DNA from: Rufibacter ruber
GTDB lineage: Bacteria; Bacteroidota; Bacteroidia; Cytophagales; Hymenobacteraceae
Length of the DNA: 64,000 nt
NCBI RefSeq assembly: GCF_001647275.1
Contig: NZ_LRMM01000006.1
Span: 62,001-126,000, forward strand
Reading direction: 5' to 3'
The position numbers and the translations under genes were made by a program. The notes under the pieces were generated by a model. It was not told the DNA's origin and did not search any database. It saw only the letters and a program-made list of their open reading frames with translations. Below are positions 45,714 through 55,193 of the stretch, one piece after another (the first letter of the stretch is position 1; each line of letters begins with the position of its first letter).

Positions 45714-47033
45714 TTACAACGGCCTGATGACCCGAATGCGGTTGTTGCCTAGATCCGCCACGTACACATAGCCGTCTGGCCCCACGGTAACATCAGTGGG
45801 TTGGTTGAAACGGGCGCTGGTACCGGGACCATCCCCAAAGCCCGACGATGTGCCGCCCATGGTGGTCACCGCGCCCGCCGTAGAGATTTTCCTGATTTTG
45901 TGGTTACCCAAATCTGCCACTACAATGTTGCCCTGTTTGTCTACCGCCACGCCATAAGGCTGGCTGAAGCGGGCGGTGGCCGCCGCGCCGTCTACTGAAC
46001 CCACGGTGCCGGTGCCGGCCACGGTGCTGGTCTGGCCTTGGGGCGTTACCAGCCGTATGCGGTGGTTGTTACGGTCTGCCACTACAATATTGCCGTTCAG
46101 ATCCAGGGTGAGGCCAGACGGATTCCGGAACGCGGCGGTGGCGGCATCTCCATCCCCAAAACTGGCCTGTCCGTTTCCGGCCACGGTGCTCACGGTGCCA
46201 TCTGTGCTGATTTTCCTGATGCGGTGGTTCAGGTTGTCGGCTACGTAAATATTGCCGTCTTTGTCTACCGCCACGTCTAGCGGCTGGTTGAAACGGGCGG
46301 TAGCCACCGGACCATCTGCGTAGCCGGCGGAACCCGTTCCGGCAATGGTGGTCATGACGCCCGCCGGAGAGACTTTCCTGATTTTGTGGTTGTCTCGGTC
46401 AGCAATGATGATGTTGCCTTGGCCGTCAACGGTAGATTTCCAGGGCAGGTTCAGCTGCGCCACCGCCAACGGACCGTCTACGTTTCCGGCAGCCCCGCCC
46501 ATGAGTGTAGACACCAGTCCCGCCGGGGTAATGCGCCGAATGCCGTTGTTGCCCCGGTCAATCACAATTACATTTCCCTGTAGGTCAAACGCCACCCCTT
46601 CCGGACTCCGGAAAGAAGCCTCTTCGGCCATGCCGTCTACCAGGCCAGCGGTACCGCTTCCTGCAAAGGTGCTGACCATAAATTCTTCTTGTGGTTCAGC
46701 ATACGTAAAGGCAGGTCCTGTCAATTCTTGGCCGGCAACGGTTACCGTCACGTTTCCGGTGGTGCCGTTCTCGGGTACCACCACCTGCAGCTCCCCTTCA
46801 GAAGCTTCAATGACCACGGCTGCTGTTCCGTTAAACTTCACCACGTTGTTGGAGCGCACGGGGCTGAAATGGCGGCCCATGATGGTGACAATGGTTGAGG
46901 GTGTGCCCGTTTCAGGCGAAAGGGAGACAATTACAGGAGTTGCGTTGGTGGTGGGGTCGTTGTCTTCATCACAGGCGGCCAGAAACAGGACCGCCAGAAG
47001 AAACACCACATATTTATTTATTTTCAATAACAT
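45714..47033 (-). CDS. IPT/TIG domain plus NHL-repeat lipoprotein
   Basis: 439 residues. Lipoprotein signal ending LFLAAC (Cys about 21), one IPT/TIG beta-sandwich (VIVSLSPETGTPSTIVTIMGRHF ... GNVTVTVAGQELTGPAFTY, about residues 34-112), then six NHL repeats about 53 residues apart with the repeated phrases PxGVAVDxxGNIxVADxxNHxIRKI and TxAGTGxxGxxDGxxxxAxF. It forms a six-bladed propeller on a stalk at the cell surface. In SusCD loci such proteins often act as extra surface glycan-binding proteins (SusE/F position), which fits its place here. The frame is open for 44 codons upstream, part of it palindrome sequence; the ATG at 47033 is the start. Confidence 0.88.
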   Translation of the reverse strand: MLLKINKYVVFLLAVLFLAACDEDNDPTTNATPVIVSLSPETGTPSTIVTIMGRHFSPVRSNNVVKFNGTAAVVIEASEGELQVVVPENGTTGNVTVTVAGQELTGPAFTYAEPQEEFMVSTFAGSGTAGLVDGMAEEASFRSPEGVAFDLQGNVIVIDRGNNGIRRITPAGLVSTLMGGAAGNVDGPLAVAQLNLPWKSTVDGQGNIIIADRDNHKIRKVSPAGVMTTIAGTGSAGYADGPVATARFNQPLDVAVDKDGNIYVADNLNHRIRKISTDGTVSTVAGNGQASFGDGDAATAAFRNPSGLTLDLNGNIVVADRNNHRIRLVTPQGQTSTVAGTGTVGSVDGAAATARFSQPYGVAVDKQGNIVVADLGNHKIRKISTAGAVTTMGGTSSGFGDGPGTSARFNQPTDVTVGPDGYVYVADLGNNRIRVIRPL

Positions 47034-47116
47034 AGTTCTGTTTTTTGAAGGTGTGTGGTCTGTCCGGCTCCCGCCGAAATACCTTTCCTGAAAGAAATTT
47101 CTGGCAGAACCCGGGG

Positions 47117-47160
47117 TTCTGTTTTGGGGCTGTTTTTCAGAAAACAGCCCCAAAACAGAA
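47117..47160. repeat. Intergenic palindrome, copy 19
   Basis: Perfectly paired TTCTGTTTTGGGGCTGTTTT arm; core pair G:C. In the 160-base gap between the phosphodiester glycosidase gene and the NHL gene. Confidence 0.95.
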
Positions 47161-47192
47161 AACAAACCTATTTTATCTAAACATGCTCTTGC

Positions 47193-48116
47193 TTAAGGCA
47201 AATCTGCCACAATAGTCCAACCGTTGGCCACTGCCCGCGGCTTGCCGTCTGACGACCAGTTGCGCACTTGCCACACGTCTGCCAGCGGGTGCTTGATGAG
47301 AAACGTGTTGGAACCGCCGCCGTCCAGGTTGAGCGCTTCCTTTGCGCCCAGTGCCAGCAGGAACCGGCCCATGTTTTCAATGGTGCTCCCGTTGGCGTAA
47401 TCAAACCGGCGGCCGTCAATCATCACAAAGTAGACCACCTTGTCCTCGGTGTAGCCCACGGCCGTTCTGGGTTCTATGGACACGTCTGTCTGGCTGACCA
47501 CCTGGTAATTGTTCAGGAGGCGGTGGTGGCCGCCCAGAGCGTGTAGAAGGTTGTCTTTCTGGGCATCATAGGTTTCCAGATTCCCAATTAAGGGGTTGCC
47601 TTGTTTGTCCACGCCAAAGTAGCCGCGGCCGCCCGCCTGTATGGCGGTCTTTACCGCTTTGCCATTGATAAACACCAGGCTGCGGGGCTCCCCGGTGCTG
47701 GTATTGAAGAAGTCTGAGTTCACAGCGGCCACTACCCTTCTGCCCGCTTTGTCAATATACTTCACCATGTCTGGAATGGTCTGCATGGCAAAGCTGGTGC
47801 CGCCGTAGGGAGTGGCAGGGAACAAGGAGACGCCGGGCTGCTTCAAATCTACCTTTAAGATAAAGGCGCGGTTGGTATAGCCGTCAGCAGTCAGATAGTG
47901 CATATCGGTTTCCTCTACGCCAGGGTGCAGCTGAAACGTGGTGTCATAGAAGACGCGGGCCACCAGGCTGGATTTCTCAACCAATTGCTGGGCAACTTGC
48001 GTGACCGGCGCTCGCTCTACCGGAACGGGGGCATCATCCTCTTCACATCCGCTGAAGACGGTCACCCCGCCCACCAAGCTGAGAAGAAGTATATATTTTT
48101 TAAAGGTCTGTAACAT
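47193..48116 (-). CDS. Phosphodiester glycosidase (NAGPA domain) lipoprotein
   Basis: 307 residues. Lipoprotein signal ending TVFSGC (Cys about 24), then a NAGPA domain: NRAFILKVDLKQPGVSLFP, VVAAVNSDFFNTSTGEPRSLVFINGKAV, FGVDKQGNPLIG, NYQVVSQTDVSIEPRTAVGYTEDKVVYFVMIDGRR, and LGAKEALNLDGGGSNTFLI. Family members cleave GlcNAc from GlcNAc-1-phospho-6-mannose or related phosphodiester-linked sugars. The position directly behind susD (20 bases) says its substrate is what the SusCD pair takes up, so the locus may handle phosphodiester-linked glycans; that is inference. The start is the ATG before the signal peptide. Confidence 0.88.
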   Translation of the reverse strand: MLQTFKKYILLLSLVGGVTVFSGCEEDDAPVPVERAPVTQVAQQLVEKSSLVARVFYDTTFQLHPGVEETDMHYLTADGYTNRAFILKVDLKQPGVSLFPATPYGGTSFAMQTIPDMVKYIDKAGRRVVAAVNSDFFNTSTGEPRSLVFINGKAVKTAIQAGGRGYFGVDKQGNPLIGNLETYDAQKDNLLHALGGHHRLLNNYQVVSQTDVSIEPRTAVGYTEDKVVYFVMIDGRRFDYANGSTIENMGRFLLALGAKEALNLDGGGSNTFLIKHPLADVWQVRNWSSDGKPRAVANGWTIVADLP

Positions 48117-48135
48117 GTCTGGTCTGGTTAAAGGA

Positions 48136-49413
48136 TTAATAATCATTGTTTTGCTCCAGCAAATCATTCAGGATCAACTCGTTTTCGGGCAACGGTAATT
48201 TGAGTTGATACTCCTTCAGGCCCAGCGTAGCAACAGCCCTCCCGGTTCTCACCAGATCATACCACCTGAAGCCCTCACCCAAAAACTCGCGGCGCCTTTC
48301 TTCCAGCACAGCATCTACCATTTCTTCCGGCGTGGTGGGGTTGACAGGTCCTAAGTTGCGGGCAGCGCGCAGCTCATTCAACCGGGGCAGACCGGCCAGT
48401 CCCTGCGCCTCGGCGCTGATGAGGTACATTTCCGCAAGGCGGAGAACCACAAACGGGTCGGTGCCGGCCTGGCCGCTGGGGTATTTGTTCACCACGTTCA
48501 GGCCCTGGTAGGTGTCAATGGAAATGGCTCGCCGGTTGTCATTGGCCTCATACATCTGCATGGCGGCATCTGTGGGCTTGTACACGTAAGAACCTTTTAC
48601 CGGGTGGGCATAGGTATAAAACAAAGTGCTCAGCGTGATGCTGGACTCCTCGGTGTTGTTCTCAAAAGCGAAGATGACCTCGCGGTTCTGCTGCTTCCGG
48701 AAGATTTTCTCAAAACTGTCCAGCTGGTAACGGCCAGACGTGATGAAGCCTTCGGCCAGTGCCGCCGCCTCCTGCATTTTGTTCTGCGCCAGCTTTACGC
48801 GGGCAGACAGCGCCTGCACCGCGTCTTTGTTCACGTAGTAGTAATTGTTGACCACGTAGACCGGCGCATCTGGCAAGGCCAGCGTGAGTTCCTTCTCAAT
48901 GAAGGCCCAGGTTTCAGCCTCAGAGTTGCGGGCTACTTTCTCAGTGGTGTTCACTTCCAGCACCGGCACACCGCCCCAGCGGGTGACCATGTTGTAGTAC
49001 AGGTACGCCCTGAAAAAGTGGGCGGTACCCAGAATCTCACGCTTCTTCTGGGAGTCTGGGAATTTCCCTACCGTTTCCAGCACGTTGTTCACCTGATACA
49101 GGGCGCGGAAATACCCGTTCCAGGAGGCGCTGATCATGGAGTATTCAGGACGCAGAATGTTGCTGATGAAGGCCTGCACATTTCCGCCAGAGGCGGCGAA
49201 GAGGTCACCGCCCAACAAGTCAAACGTAATGTAAGCTTCTCTGCCCGGGGCATTCTGCATGGTGTTGTACATGCCGTAGAGCAGCGCGTCCATGTCCTTC
49301 TCGGTGGTATTGTCTGGTGACACCGAGGAGTGCGGATAGAAGTCTAACTGGTCATTGCAGGACGTGAACAGCAGCGCGCCTGCCATCACTATGTATTTAA
49401 GAATATTTTTCAT
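48136..49413 (-). CDS. SusD/RagB-type nutrient-binding lipoprotein
   Basis: 425 residues, shorter than most SusD. Lipoprotein signal MKNILKYIVMAGALLFTSC (Cys 19); helical TPR-like core (AHFFRAYLYYNMVTRWGGVPVLEV, ARVKLAQNKMQEAAALAEGFITSGRY) and the C-terminal SusD signature (DPFVVLRLAEMYLISAEAQGLAG, VLEERRREFLGEGFRWYDLVRTGRA). It closes over the paired SusC barrel to trap a glycan. 11 bases downstream of susC. Confidence 0.95.
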   Translation of the reverse strand: MKNILKYIVMAGALLFTSCNDQLDFYPHSSVSPDNTTEKDMDALLYGMYNTMQNAPGREAYITFDLLGGDLFAASGGNVQAFISNILRPEYSMISASWNGYFRALYQVNNVLETVGKFPDSQKKREILGTAHFFRAYLYYNMVTRWGGVPVLEVNTTEKVARNSEAETWAFIEKELTLALPDAPVYVVNNYYYVNKDAVQALSARVKLAQNKMQEAAALAEGFITSGRYQLDSFEKIFRKQQNREVIFAFENNTEESSITLSTLFYTYAHPVKGSYVYKPTDAAMQMYEANDNRRAISIDTYQGLNVVNKYPSGQAGTDPFVVLRLAEMYLISAEAQGLAGLPRLNELRAARNLGPVNPTTPEEMVDAVLEERRREFLGEGFRWYDLVRTGRAVATLGLKEYQLKLPLPENELILNDLLEQNNDY

Positions 49414-49424
49414 GGGAAGGGGCT

Positions 49425-52400
49425 TTAAAATCTAAGGTTCACACCCAGGTTCACGGTTCTCAGCTGAGGCAGGATTAAGTTGTCCTCCCCAATGAACTGC
49501 GGGTCAAAGTCACTGGTCACCTCTGGGTCCATGCCAGAATAGTTGGTCCAGAGGAAGAGGTTGTCTGCCTGCACATATACCCGTAGCCGGTCAAGGCGCA
49601 CTTTTGACACCAGGTTCTTAGGCAGGGTATACCCCAGAATGATGGAGCGCAGACGCAGGAAAGAGCCGTCTTCTAAAAAGCGGGTGGAGTTCTGGGTGTT
49701 CCAGCCGGTGCCATAAATGGCACGGGGCACGGTATTGCTGGTGCCGGGGCCGGTCCAGCGGGTGAGGGCAATTTCTTCGCGCATGTTGAAGAAGTTGTTG
49801 GCCAGCCGCTCTATGGTGATTCGGCCGGAAGAATACACCTCTGCCCCTTGGCTGTAGTTCAGGAACACGCTCAAGTCAAAGTTCTTGTACCGGAACGTGT
49901 TGTTCCAGCCCCCAAAGAAGTTGGGGTTGGAGGTGCCTACAATCTGGCGGTCATCCACGTTAATGAGGCCGTCATTGTTTAGGTCTTCATATTGCACATC
50001 ACCTGCCCTAACCCCTTGGTTAAAGAAGGCTGCCGGCACTTCTTCATCGGTCTGGTAAATGCCCAGCATTTTGTACATATAGAAACTGCCTACTTCCTCC
50101 CCTACTTTCAATGTGCGGTTGGCACCAATGAGCAAGGCATCATCACCCAGCAACGAGGTGAGTTTGTTCTTGATGAACGAGATGTTGAAGTCTGAGCTCC
50201 AGGTCAAATCCCCAAAGGTGAGGTTAGACCCCAGCAGGAATTCCCACCCCCAGTTGCGCATGGAGCCAATGTTGCTGGTAATGCTGGTGAACCCGGTGGT
50301 AGCCGGCGTTGGGCGGCTGTAAAGCAGGTTGTTGGTGTTCTTTACAAAGTAGTCTACCGTAAAATGGAACATGCCCCGCTTAAAGCTGAAGTCTGCCCCC
50401 ACGTCAAACTGATCGGCGGTTTCCCAGGTAAGATCACGGTTGCCGTTGGTGCTCACTCCTATCCCGCTTTTATACCCGTAGTTCCGCCCCCCGCTCATCT
50501 GGGCCTGGTAGGCATAAGAACTGATGCCGTCCTGGTTACCCGTTGAGCCGTAGCTGGCGCGCACTTTCAGGTCCAGCAGCGAGACCGGCCAGAATTCCTC
50601 CCGCGAAATATGCCAGCCTGTTGACACTGACGGGAAATACCCGAACCTGTTCTCTGGGGCAAACTTAGAGGAGCCGTCTACGCGGTAAGACAGGTTGAGC
50701 AGGTATTTGTCTTTAAAGGTGAAACTGGTTCTTCCAAAGTAAGAGGCAATGGCACTTTCAGTTAAACCGGTTCCGGCCTCGGTGATCTCAGCGGCCACTG
50801 ACAGCACATCAAAAGAAGGCGAAGGGAATCCACGCCCATAAATGCTGATGCTGGAGTTGTTCACTTTCTGGTAAGACTGCCCGGCCAGGGCCGAAAACGA
50901 AAGCTCCCCAAACTGTTTGTTGTACGTGAGGGTGTTTTCTATTAGTAAGTTGGAAATGCTGCGGCGGCTGTCAATCAGGCGGCCTACGCCGGTGCCGTAC
51001 GGGTGGTCTTCATTGTAATAGACTTTGTCTACCGTATAAATCTGGTCAAGGCCCAATGAGGTTTTGAAATCAAGCCCTTTGAACAAGTGGAACGTGGCAA
51101 AGAAATTACCCAGGTAACGATAATTCTCAATGTCTGCGTCTTCCTCATTCAGGATATGGAGCGGATTGTGGTACAGCAGGTCAGGCGTTCCGCCCATGTA
51201 GTAGTCACCGTTGGGTTTGTAGGGACGGTCAAAAGGCCGCTGCGGAATGCTGCGCGCCATTACGGTGGCCCCCGAGTTAGAACCTGGAACGCGCGAATTG
51301 TGGGTGTAGCTCAAGTTTGAGTTAGTGCCTACCTCCAGCCAGTCAAACATCTGGTGCGAAAGATTGATCTTACCGGTGTACTTTTTGTACTCACTGGTAA
51401 TGATGGCCCCCTCCTGGGTTAAGTAGTTCCCTGAAATAAATACGCGGGTTTTATCAGTACCTCCGGAGAAGGACAGATTGTAACTGGAGGTTCTCGCGGT
51501 TTGGGTTACCAAATCAAACCAGTCTGTGTCTGGCATGCCCGGGTATGGGTTCAGCTTGCGCAACATGTAGTTGGTATCACCGGGCTTATACCCAAATTGC
51601 TGGTTGTAATTGTCAATGCCTTCATTTATCACCTCCAGGTACAGGTCTGAGTCGGCCATTTTTACCTTGTCTGTATTAGGCACGTCCTGCACGCCGGTGT
51701 AGAAGTCAAAGTTGAGGTTGGTCTTGCCTTTCTTCCCGGTTTTGGTGGTGATGATGATGACGCCGTTGGTGGCCCGTGACCCGTAAATAGCCGAGGAAGC
51801 CGCGTCTTTCAACACCTCAATAGATTCAATGTCATTGGGGTTGAGCTGCGAAAGCGGGTTCATGTTTTCGCCCAGGTTGAAGAGCGCGGCGTTGTGCGGT
51901 ACTACCGGAATTCCGTCAATGACGTAGAGCGGCTCATTGCTGGCGCTCAAGGACCCGATACCGCGTATGCTCACCCGGTTAGAGGAGCCGGGCGCCCCTG
52001 ACCCCGCTGACACGTTTACACCGGGCATGCGGCCTTGAATCAACTGGTCTGGCCCTAATACCGGCCGGCTTGTTTCTTCACTGGGTTTAAAGGAACTGAT
52101 GGCGCTGGTCACATCTTCGCGCTCCTGCTGGCCATAGCCCACCACCACAATCTCCTTCAGGGCCTGGTTGTCTTCCAGTAAATCTAAGGTGAGTTCGGCG
52201 GGGCCGTTAAAAGGGAGTTCTTTGTTTTGAAACCCGATGAAGGAAAAAACCAGCACCCCCTGGTCTACCGGTACTGGCAGACTAAAATTCCCGTTTCCGT
52301 CTGTAGAGGTGGCTACGGTAGTGCCTTTCAAGGTAATGGTCACCCCAGGCATGGGTTCGCCTTTGCTGTCCCGCACCCTGCCTTTTACCAGGGTGGGCGG

Positions 52401-52781
52401 CGCCACCGCCGCCCGCGTACTTTCTTTCCTTTTGACCACCACCGTTTTCTGGTTCAGGGTATAGGTGAGCGGTTGGTCGGCAAAGCTGCGCTCCAAGGCT
52501 TCCTCCAAAGAGGCATCTGCCAGGTGGAGCGTGACCGGTTTGGCTTCTTTCAGCATTTGCACGTTGTAGAGAAAATTGTAGCCACTCTGCTTTTTCACTT
52601 CTTTGAGAACCTGCTCCAGTGGGGCGTTTCGGTAAGAAAGCGAAATGCTTTGGCTATGACTGGCGGCACTCACCTGCAAGAGGGCGGCCACCATTAAAAA
52701 AACGGTAAGTTTCATACCCAAGATTAGCTTTTGCGGTATACTCCCTGGAAACCTACTCTTAGAAAGAGTATAAATTTTCAT
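49425..52781 (-). CDS. SusC/RagA TonB-linked outer-membrane transporter with STN domain
   Basis: 1118 residues. N-terminal region with the signal anchor (LGMKLTVFLMVAALLQVSAASHSQ), then an STN (secretin/TonB N-terminal) domain SLSYRNAPLEQVLKEVKKQSGYNFLYN, a carboxypeptidase-like sandwich VKGRVRDSKGEPMPGVTITLKGT, the plug (VVVGYGQQEREDVTSAISSF, VSIRGIGSLSASNEPLYVIDGIP) and a 22-strand barrel ending LRTVNLGVNLRF. The STN domain is the signalling part that contacts a FecR-type anti-sigma factor, which is encoded upstream. Start at the ATG 52781; 38 more codons are open upstream but do not fit. Ligand likely the same glycan as SusD and NAGPA. Confidence 0.95.
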   Translation of the reverse strand: MKIYTLSKSRFPGSIPQKLILGMKLTVFLMVAALLQVSAASHSQSISLSYRNAPLEQVLKEVKKQSGYNFLYNVQMLKEAKPVTLHLADASLEEALERSFADQPLTYTLNQKTVVVKRKESTRAAVAPPTLVKGRVRDSKGEPMPGVTITLKGTTVATSTDGNGNFSLPVPVDQGVLVFSFIGFQNKELPFNGPAELTLDLLEDNQALKEIVVVGYGQQEREDVTSAISSFKPSEETSRPVLGPDQLIQGRMPGVNVSAGSGAPGSSNRVSIRGIGSLSASNEPLYVIDGIPVVPHNAALFNLGENMNPLSQLNPNDIESIEVLKDAASSAIYGSRATNGVIIITTKTGKKGKTNLNFDFYTGVQDVPNTDKVKMADSDLYLEVINEGIDNYNQQFGYKPGDTNYMLRKLNPYPGMPDTDWFDLVTQTARTSSYNLSFSGGTDKTRVFISGNYLTQEGAIITSEYKKYTGKINLSHQMFDWLEVGTNSNLSYTHNSRVPGSNSGATVMARSIPQRPFDRPYKPNGDYYMGGTPDLLYHNPLHILNEEDADIENYRYLGNFFATFHLFKGLDFKTSLGLDQIYTVDKVYYNEDHPYGTGVGRLIDSRRSISNLLIENTLTYNKQFGELSFSALAGQSYQKVNNSSISIYGRGFPSPSFDVLSVAAEITEAGTGLTESAIASYFGRTSFTFKDKYLLNLSYRVDGSSKFAPENRFGYFPSVSTGWHISREEFWPVSLLDLKVRASYGSTGNQDGISSYAYQAQMSGGRNYGYKSGIGVSTNGNRDLTWETADQFDVGADFSFKRGMFHFTVDYFVKNTNNLLYSRPTPATTGFTSITSNIGSMRNWGWEFLLGSNLTFGDLTWSSDFNISFIKNKLTSLLGDDALLIGANRTLKVGEEVGSFYMYKMLGIYQTDEEVPAAFFNQGVRAGDVQYEDLNNDGLINVDDRQIVGTSNPNFFGGWNNTFRYKNFDLSVFLNYSQGAEVYSSGRITIERLANNFFNMREEIALTRWTGPGTSNTVPRAIYGTGWNTQNSTRFLEDGSFLRLRSIILGYTLPKNLVSKVRLDRLRVYVQADNLFLWTNYSGMDPEVTSDFDPQFIGEDNLILPQLRTVNLGVNLRF

Positions 52782-52907
52782 ACATTTGTTTGTTTGGGTT
52801 TTAGAAAATAGATGTGACACATGTATTGCCTCTAGTAGCCCAACTATAGCCAGGGGCGCTGCAACGCCCCTGGTTCTTTTTTTGGCTCCGGGCATATTTT
52901 TTTCCTG

Positions 52908-54059
52908 TTATGCCTTTACATAGAGCCTCCTTCCTTTTTGTTCAAAATGTACAGTTCCTGTTAACTCCAGCATCTCCAGCACATCTTCAATTTTTTCAAA
53001 CCGGGAAATGGTGCCGGTAAAGCTTTTCTCGCCTATTTCACTCTGGTACACCACGTCCACGTCATACCAGCGGGCAATTTTGCGCATTACGCTTTTGAGG
53101 TCTTCGTCATGAAAGAGGAACTGGCCGTTTTTCCAGGCGATGCTCTCAGAAGCATCTACCTGGTGCACTTGCAAGGCGTGGGAATTCTTTTGCAGCACGG
53201 CCTCCTGGTTAGGTTGGAGCACCACCTGTTTCTGAGTGCTGCTTACTCTCACGGAGCCTTCCAGCAATGAAGTGCGCAGGCGGTCTTCGTCTTCATAGGC
53301 CATGAGGTTGAAATGGGTACCCAATACTTCCACCTCCATTTCATTGGCCACTACTTTGAAAGGCATGTGCTTATTTTTGGCTACTTCAAAGTACGCCTCG
53401 CCCTGTAGCTGCACCACCCGCTCCTTGCCCGCAAACGCCGCCGGAAAACGCAGGCTGGAGGTGGCATTTAACCATACCTTGGTACCGTCTGACAAGGTGA
53501 TTTGGTACTGTCCGCCGCGCGGGGTAGACAAGGTGTTATAGAGCGCCAGCTGCTGATCATTGTTTGGTCCCTGGTAAGACAGCCGCCCGTTTACCTTGAT
53601 GATCTTGACAGCCCCCTGATGGGTTACATTGCCGTTTTGGGTTTCGTCTAAGTCTACCACCGTACCGTCTGCCAGTGTGAGATAGGCTCTGTCACGGCCC
53701 GGGGTGACTTCTGCCTCAGGAGCGCTTTTCTGTACCAAGGCCTGAGGCGGTGTGGCTTCGCCTCTGTTCAACCAGAAGAACACGCCCGTAGAAAGCAGGA
53801 GAACGGCCACTGCGGCCGCAACAGAATAGGAGAAGGCAAAGCCGGGCCGCTTCTCTGACTGTTGCCGCGCCATATCTTCCTGCAGCCGGGTCAAAAGCGC
53901 GTGTTTCACGTCATGCTGCGCCCCCATCTGCTGATCATTCCAGGGGAGTTCTTCCAGCTCAAACTCATCCTGGTGCTCTTCCAGTTGCTGCATCTCCTCT
54001 GGGGTACAGGAGCCGTTCAGGTATTTCTGATATAAATGGAGATATTCTTCTCTGGTCAT
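52908..54059 (-). CDS. FecR family anti-sigma factor
   Basis: 383 residues. Cytoplasmic N-terminal domain (MTREEYLHLYQKYLNGSCTPEEMQQLEEH) that binds the sigma factor, one membrane helix at about 85-105 (AAAVAVLLLSTGVFFWLNRG), and the periplasmic FecR domain (YQITLSDGTKVWLNATSSLRFP, VQLQGEAYFEVAKNKHMPFKV, VEVLGTHFNLMAY, RTSLLEGSVRV) plus a C-terminal domain that meets the STN domain of SusC. Divergent from the ECF sigma gene, with susC 126 bases downstream, so the whole set is one signalling circuit. Confidence 0.95.
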   Translation of the reverse strand: MTREEYLHLYQKYLNGSCTPEEMQQLEEHQDEFELEELPWNDQQMGAQHDVKHALLTRLQEDMARQQSEKRPGFAFSYSVAAAVAVLLLSTGVFFWLNRGEATPPQALVQKSAPEAEVTPGRDRAYLTLADGTVVDLDETQNGNVTHQGAVKIIKVNGRLSYQGPNNDQQLALYNTLSTPRGGQYQITLSDGTKVWLNATSSLRFPAAFAGKERVVQLQGEAYFEVAKNKHMPFKVVANEMEVEVLGTHFNLMAYEDEDRLRTSLLEGSVRVSSTQKQVVLQPNQEAVLQKNSHALQVHQVDASESIAWKNGQFLFHDEDLKSVMRKIARWYDVDVVYQSEIGEKSFTGTISRFEKIEDVLEMLELTGTVHFEQKGRRLYVKA

Positions 54060-54535
54060 GGATGAGGTGCCTTATACCTTACAAGAGACAAGTGTAGGCT
54101 GGCACACACACATTCTTTTACAATTTTTTTTTCGAAAGGGGAAATGTAGCCAGGAACGGCAGATGCGCACACCGGTGGCTGGCGGGGAGAAGAAAATCCT
54201 GTTTTGGGGCTGTTTTTCTAAAAACAGGCCTAAAACGCACAGCAAAACCAATTACCCCCGTTTCACCCGTTAGGCTGACGGCCTTCCCGTGCAGGCTCTG
54301 TACTAGCCCTGGGGGCGGGGGAAATTTTTACAAGAATTTTTCTTTATATTGCTCAGGCCTGAATAGAAGGCAAAGGAAAGACTTCGTAATCAAAAGATAA
54401 CCTGGCCGTAACATTGGCTTGACGAAGTTTCCCGTGTTTTGTGGCAAGAGAAGGTCAGGTGAAGAGTAACCAGTAGTGGCGTTTCCCTCTTAGGGCATGA
54501 TTGAATATGCTCAAATCTGAGTTCAAAGAAGCAGT
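54060..54535. other. Divergent control region of the sigma/FecR locus
   Basis: 476 bases between fecR and the sigma gene. It holds palindrome copy 20, a perfect 10-bp palindrome TCAGGCCTGA at 54353-54362 that might be an operator, and A/T-rich sequence around 54325-54350. The promoter itself was not identified. Confidence 0.5.
54198..54237. repeat. Intergenic palindrome, copy 20
   Basis: CCTGTTTTGGGGCTGTTTT left and AAACAGGCCTAAAACG right, two core mismatches. It lies between divergent genes, where no terminator is needed. Confidence 0.8.
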
Positions 54536-55108
54536 ATGTATCAGCAACAACCAGATGCAGAAGTATGGCAGGCCATCCAGCAGGATGACACTAAAGCCTT
54601 TACTGCCTTGTTTGAACGTTACTGGTCCCGTATTTTCACCACGGCCTTTGCCCACCTGAAAGACCGCGAAGCCAGTGAGGAGATTGTGCACGCCATTTTC
54701 CTGAACCTCTGGAACAAACGCCACCAGCTGCAGATAGAGTCTTTCCCGGCCTACCTCAAAGCAGCCGCCCGCTACCACGTGTACCGCCAGATGAAGCAAG
54801 CCAGGGTGATCCCGCTGTACTATACAGACCAGCTGGAGGCCCTTCCCCCCCTCACCCAGGCCAACACCGGCGAAGAGGCCCTTCGCGTGCAGGAACTGGA
54901 CCATCAGTTAGACTATGAACTGGAGAAACTGCCCAAACGGTGCCAGGAGATTTTCCTGCTCAGCAGAAAAGAACAGCTGTCAAACGAGGAGATTGCGCAG
55001 CAGCTGGGCATTTCCAAGCGCAGCGTAGAAAACCAGATTACCGTAGCCCTGCGCCATCTCAGACTCTTCCTGAAGAATGCGGCCATGCTGCTTCCTTTCA
55101 TATTCTAA
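54536..55108 (+). CDS. ECF-type RNA polymerase sigma factor (FecI-like)
   Basis: 190 residues. Region 2 (AFTALFERYWSRIFTTAFAHLKDREASEEIVHAIFLNLWNKR) and region 4 helix-turn-helix (LPKRCQEIFLLSRKEQLSNEEIAQQLGISKRSVENQITVALRHLR). Sequence-specific partner of core RNA polymerase, held by FecR until SusC binds ligand. Divergent from fecR and 476 bases apart. Directly followed by a perfect palindrome copy. Confidence 0.95.
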   Translation: MYQQQPDAEVWQAIQQDDTKAFTALFERYWSRIFTTAFAHLKDREASEEIVHAIFLNLWNKRHQLQIESFPAYLKAAARYHVYRQMKQARVIPLYYTDQLEALPPLTQANTGEEALRVQELDHQLDYELEKLPKRCQEIFLLSRKEQLSNEEIAQQLGISKRSVENQITVALRHLRLFLKNAAMLLPFIF

Positions 55109-55125
55109 TAGAAAGGGGTTACCTC

Positions 55126-55171
55126 ATGCTGTTTTGGGGCTGTTTTTCAGAAAACAGCCCCAAAACAGCAT
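55126..55171. repeat. Intergenic palindrome, copy 21
   Basis: Perfectly paired over 20 bases per arm, with the outer flank ATGCTG / CAGCAT replacing TTTCTG / CAGAAA, again compensated. Core pair G:C. Between convergent genes. Confidence 0.95.
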
Positions 55172-55193
55172 ACGGGGCAGCGGCAAATCTCTG

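Noticed and set aside
47034-47165. Longer N-terminus of the NHL lipoprotein (44 residues)
   Set aside because: It precedes a good lipoprotein signal peptide and partly consists of palindrome sequence.
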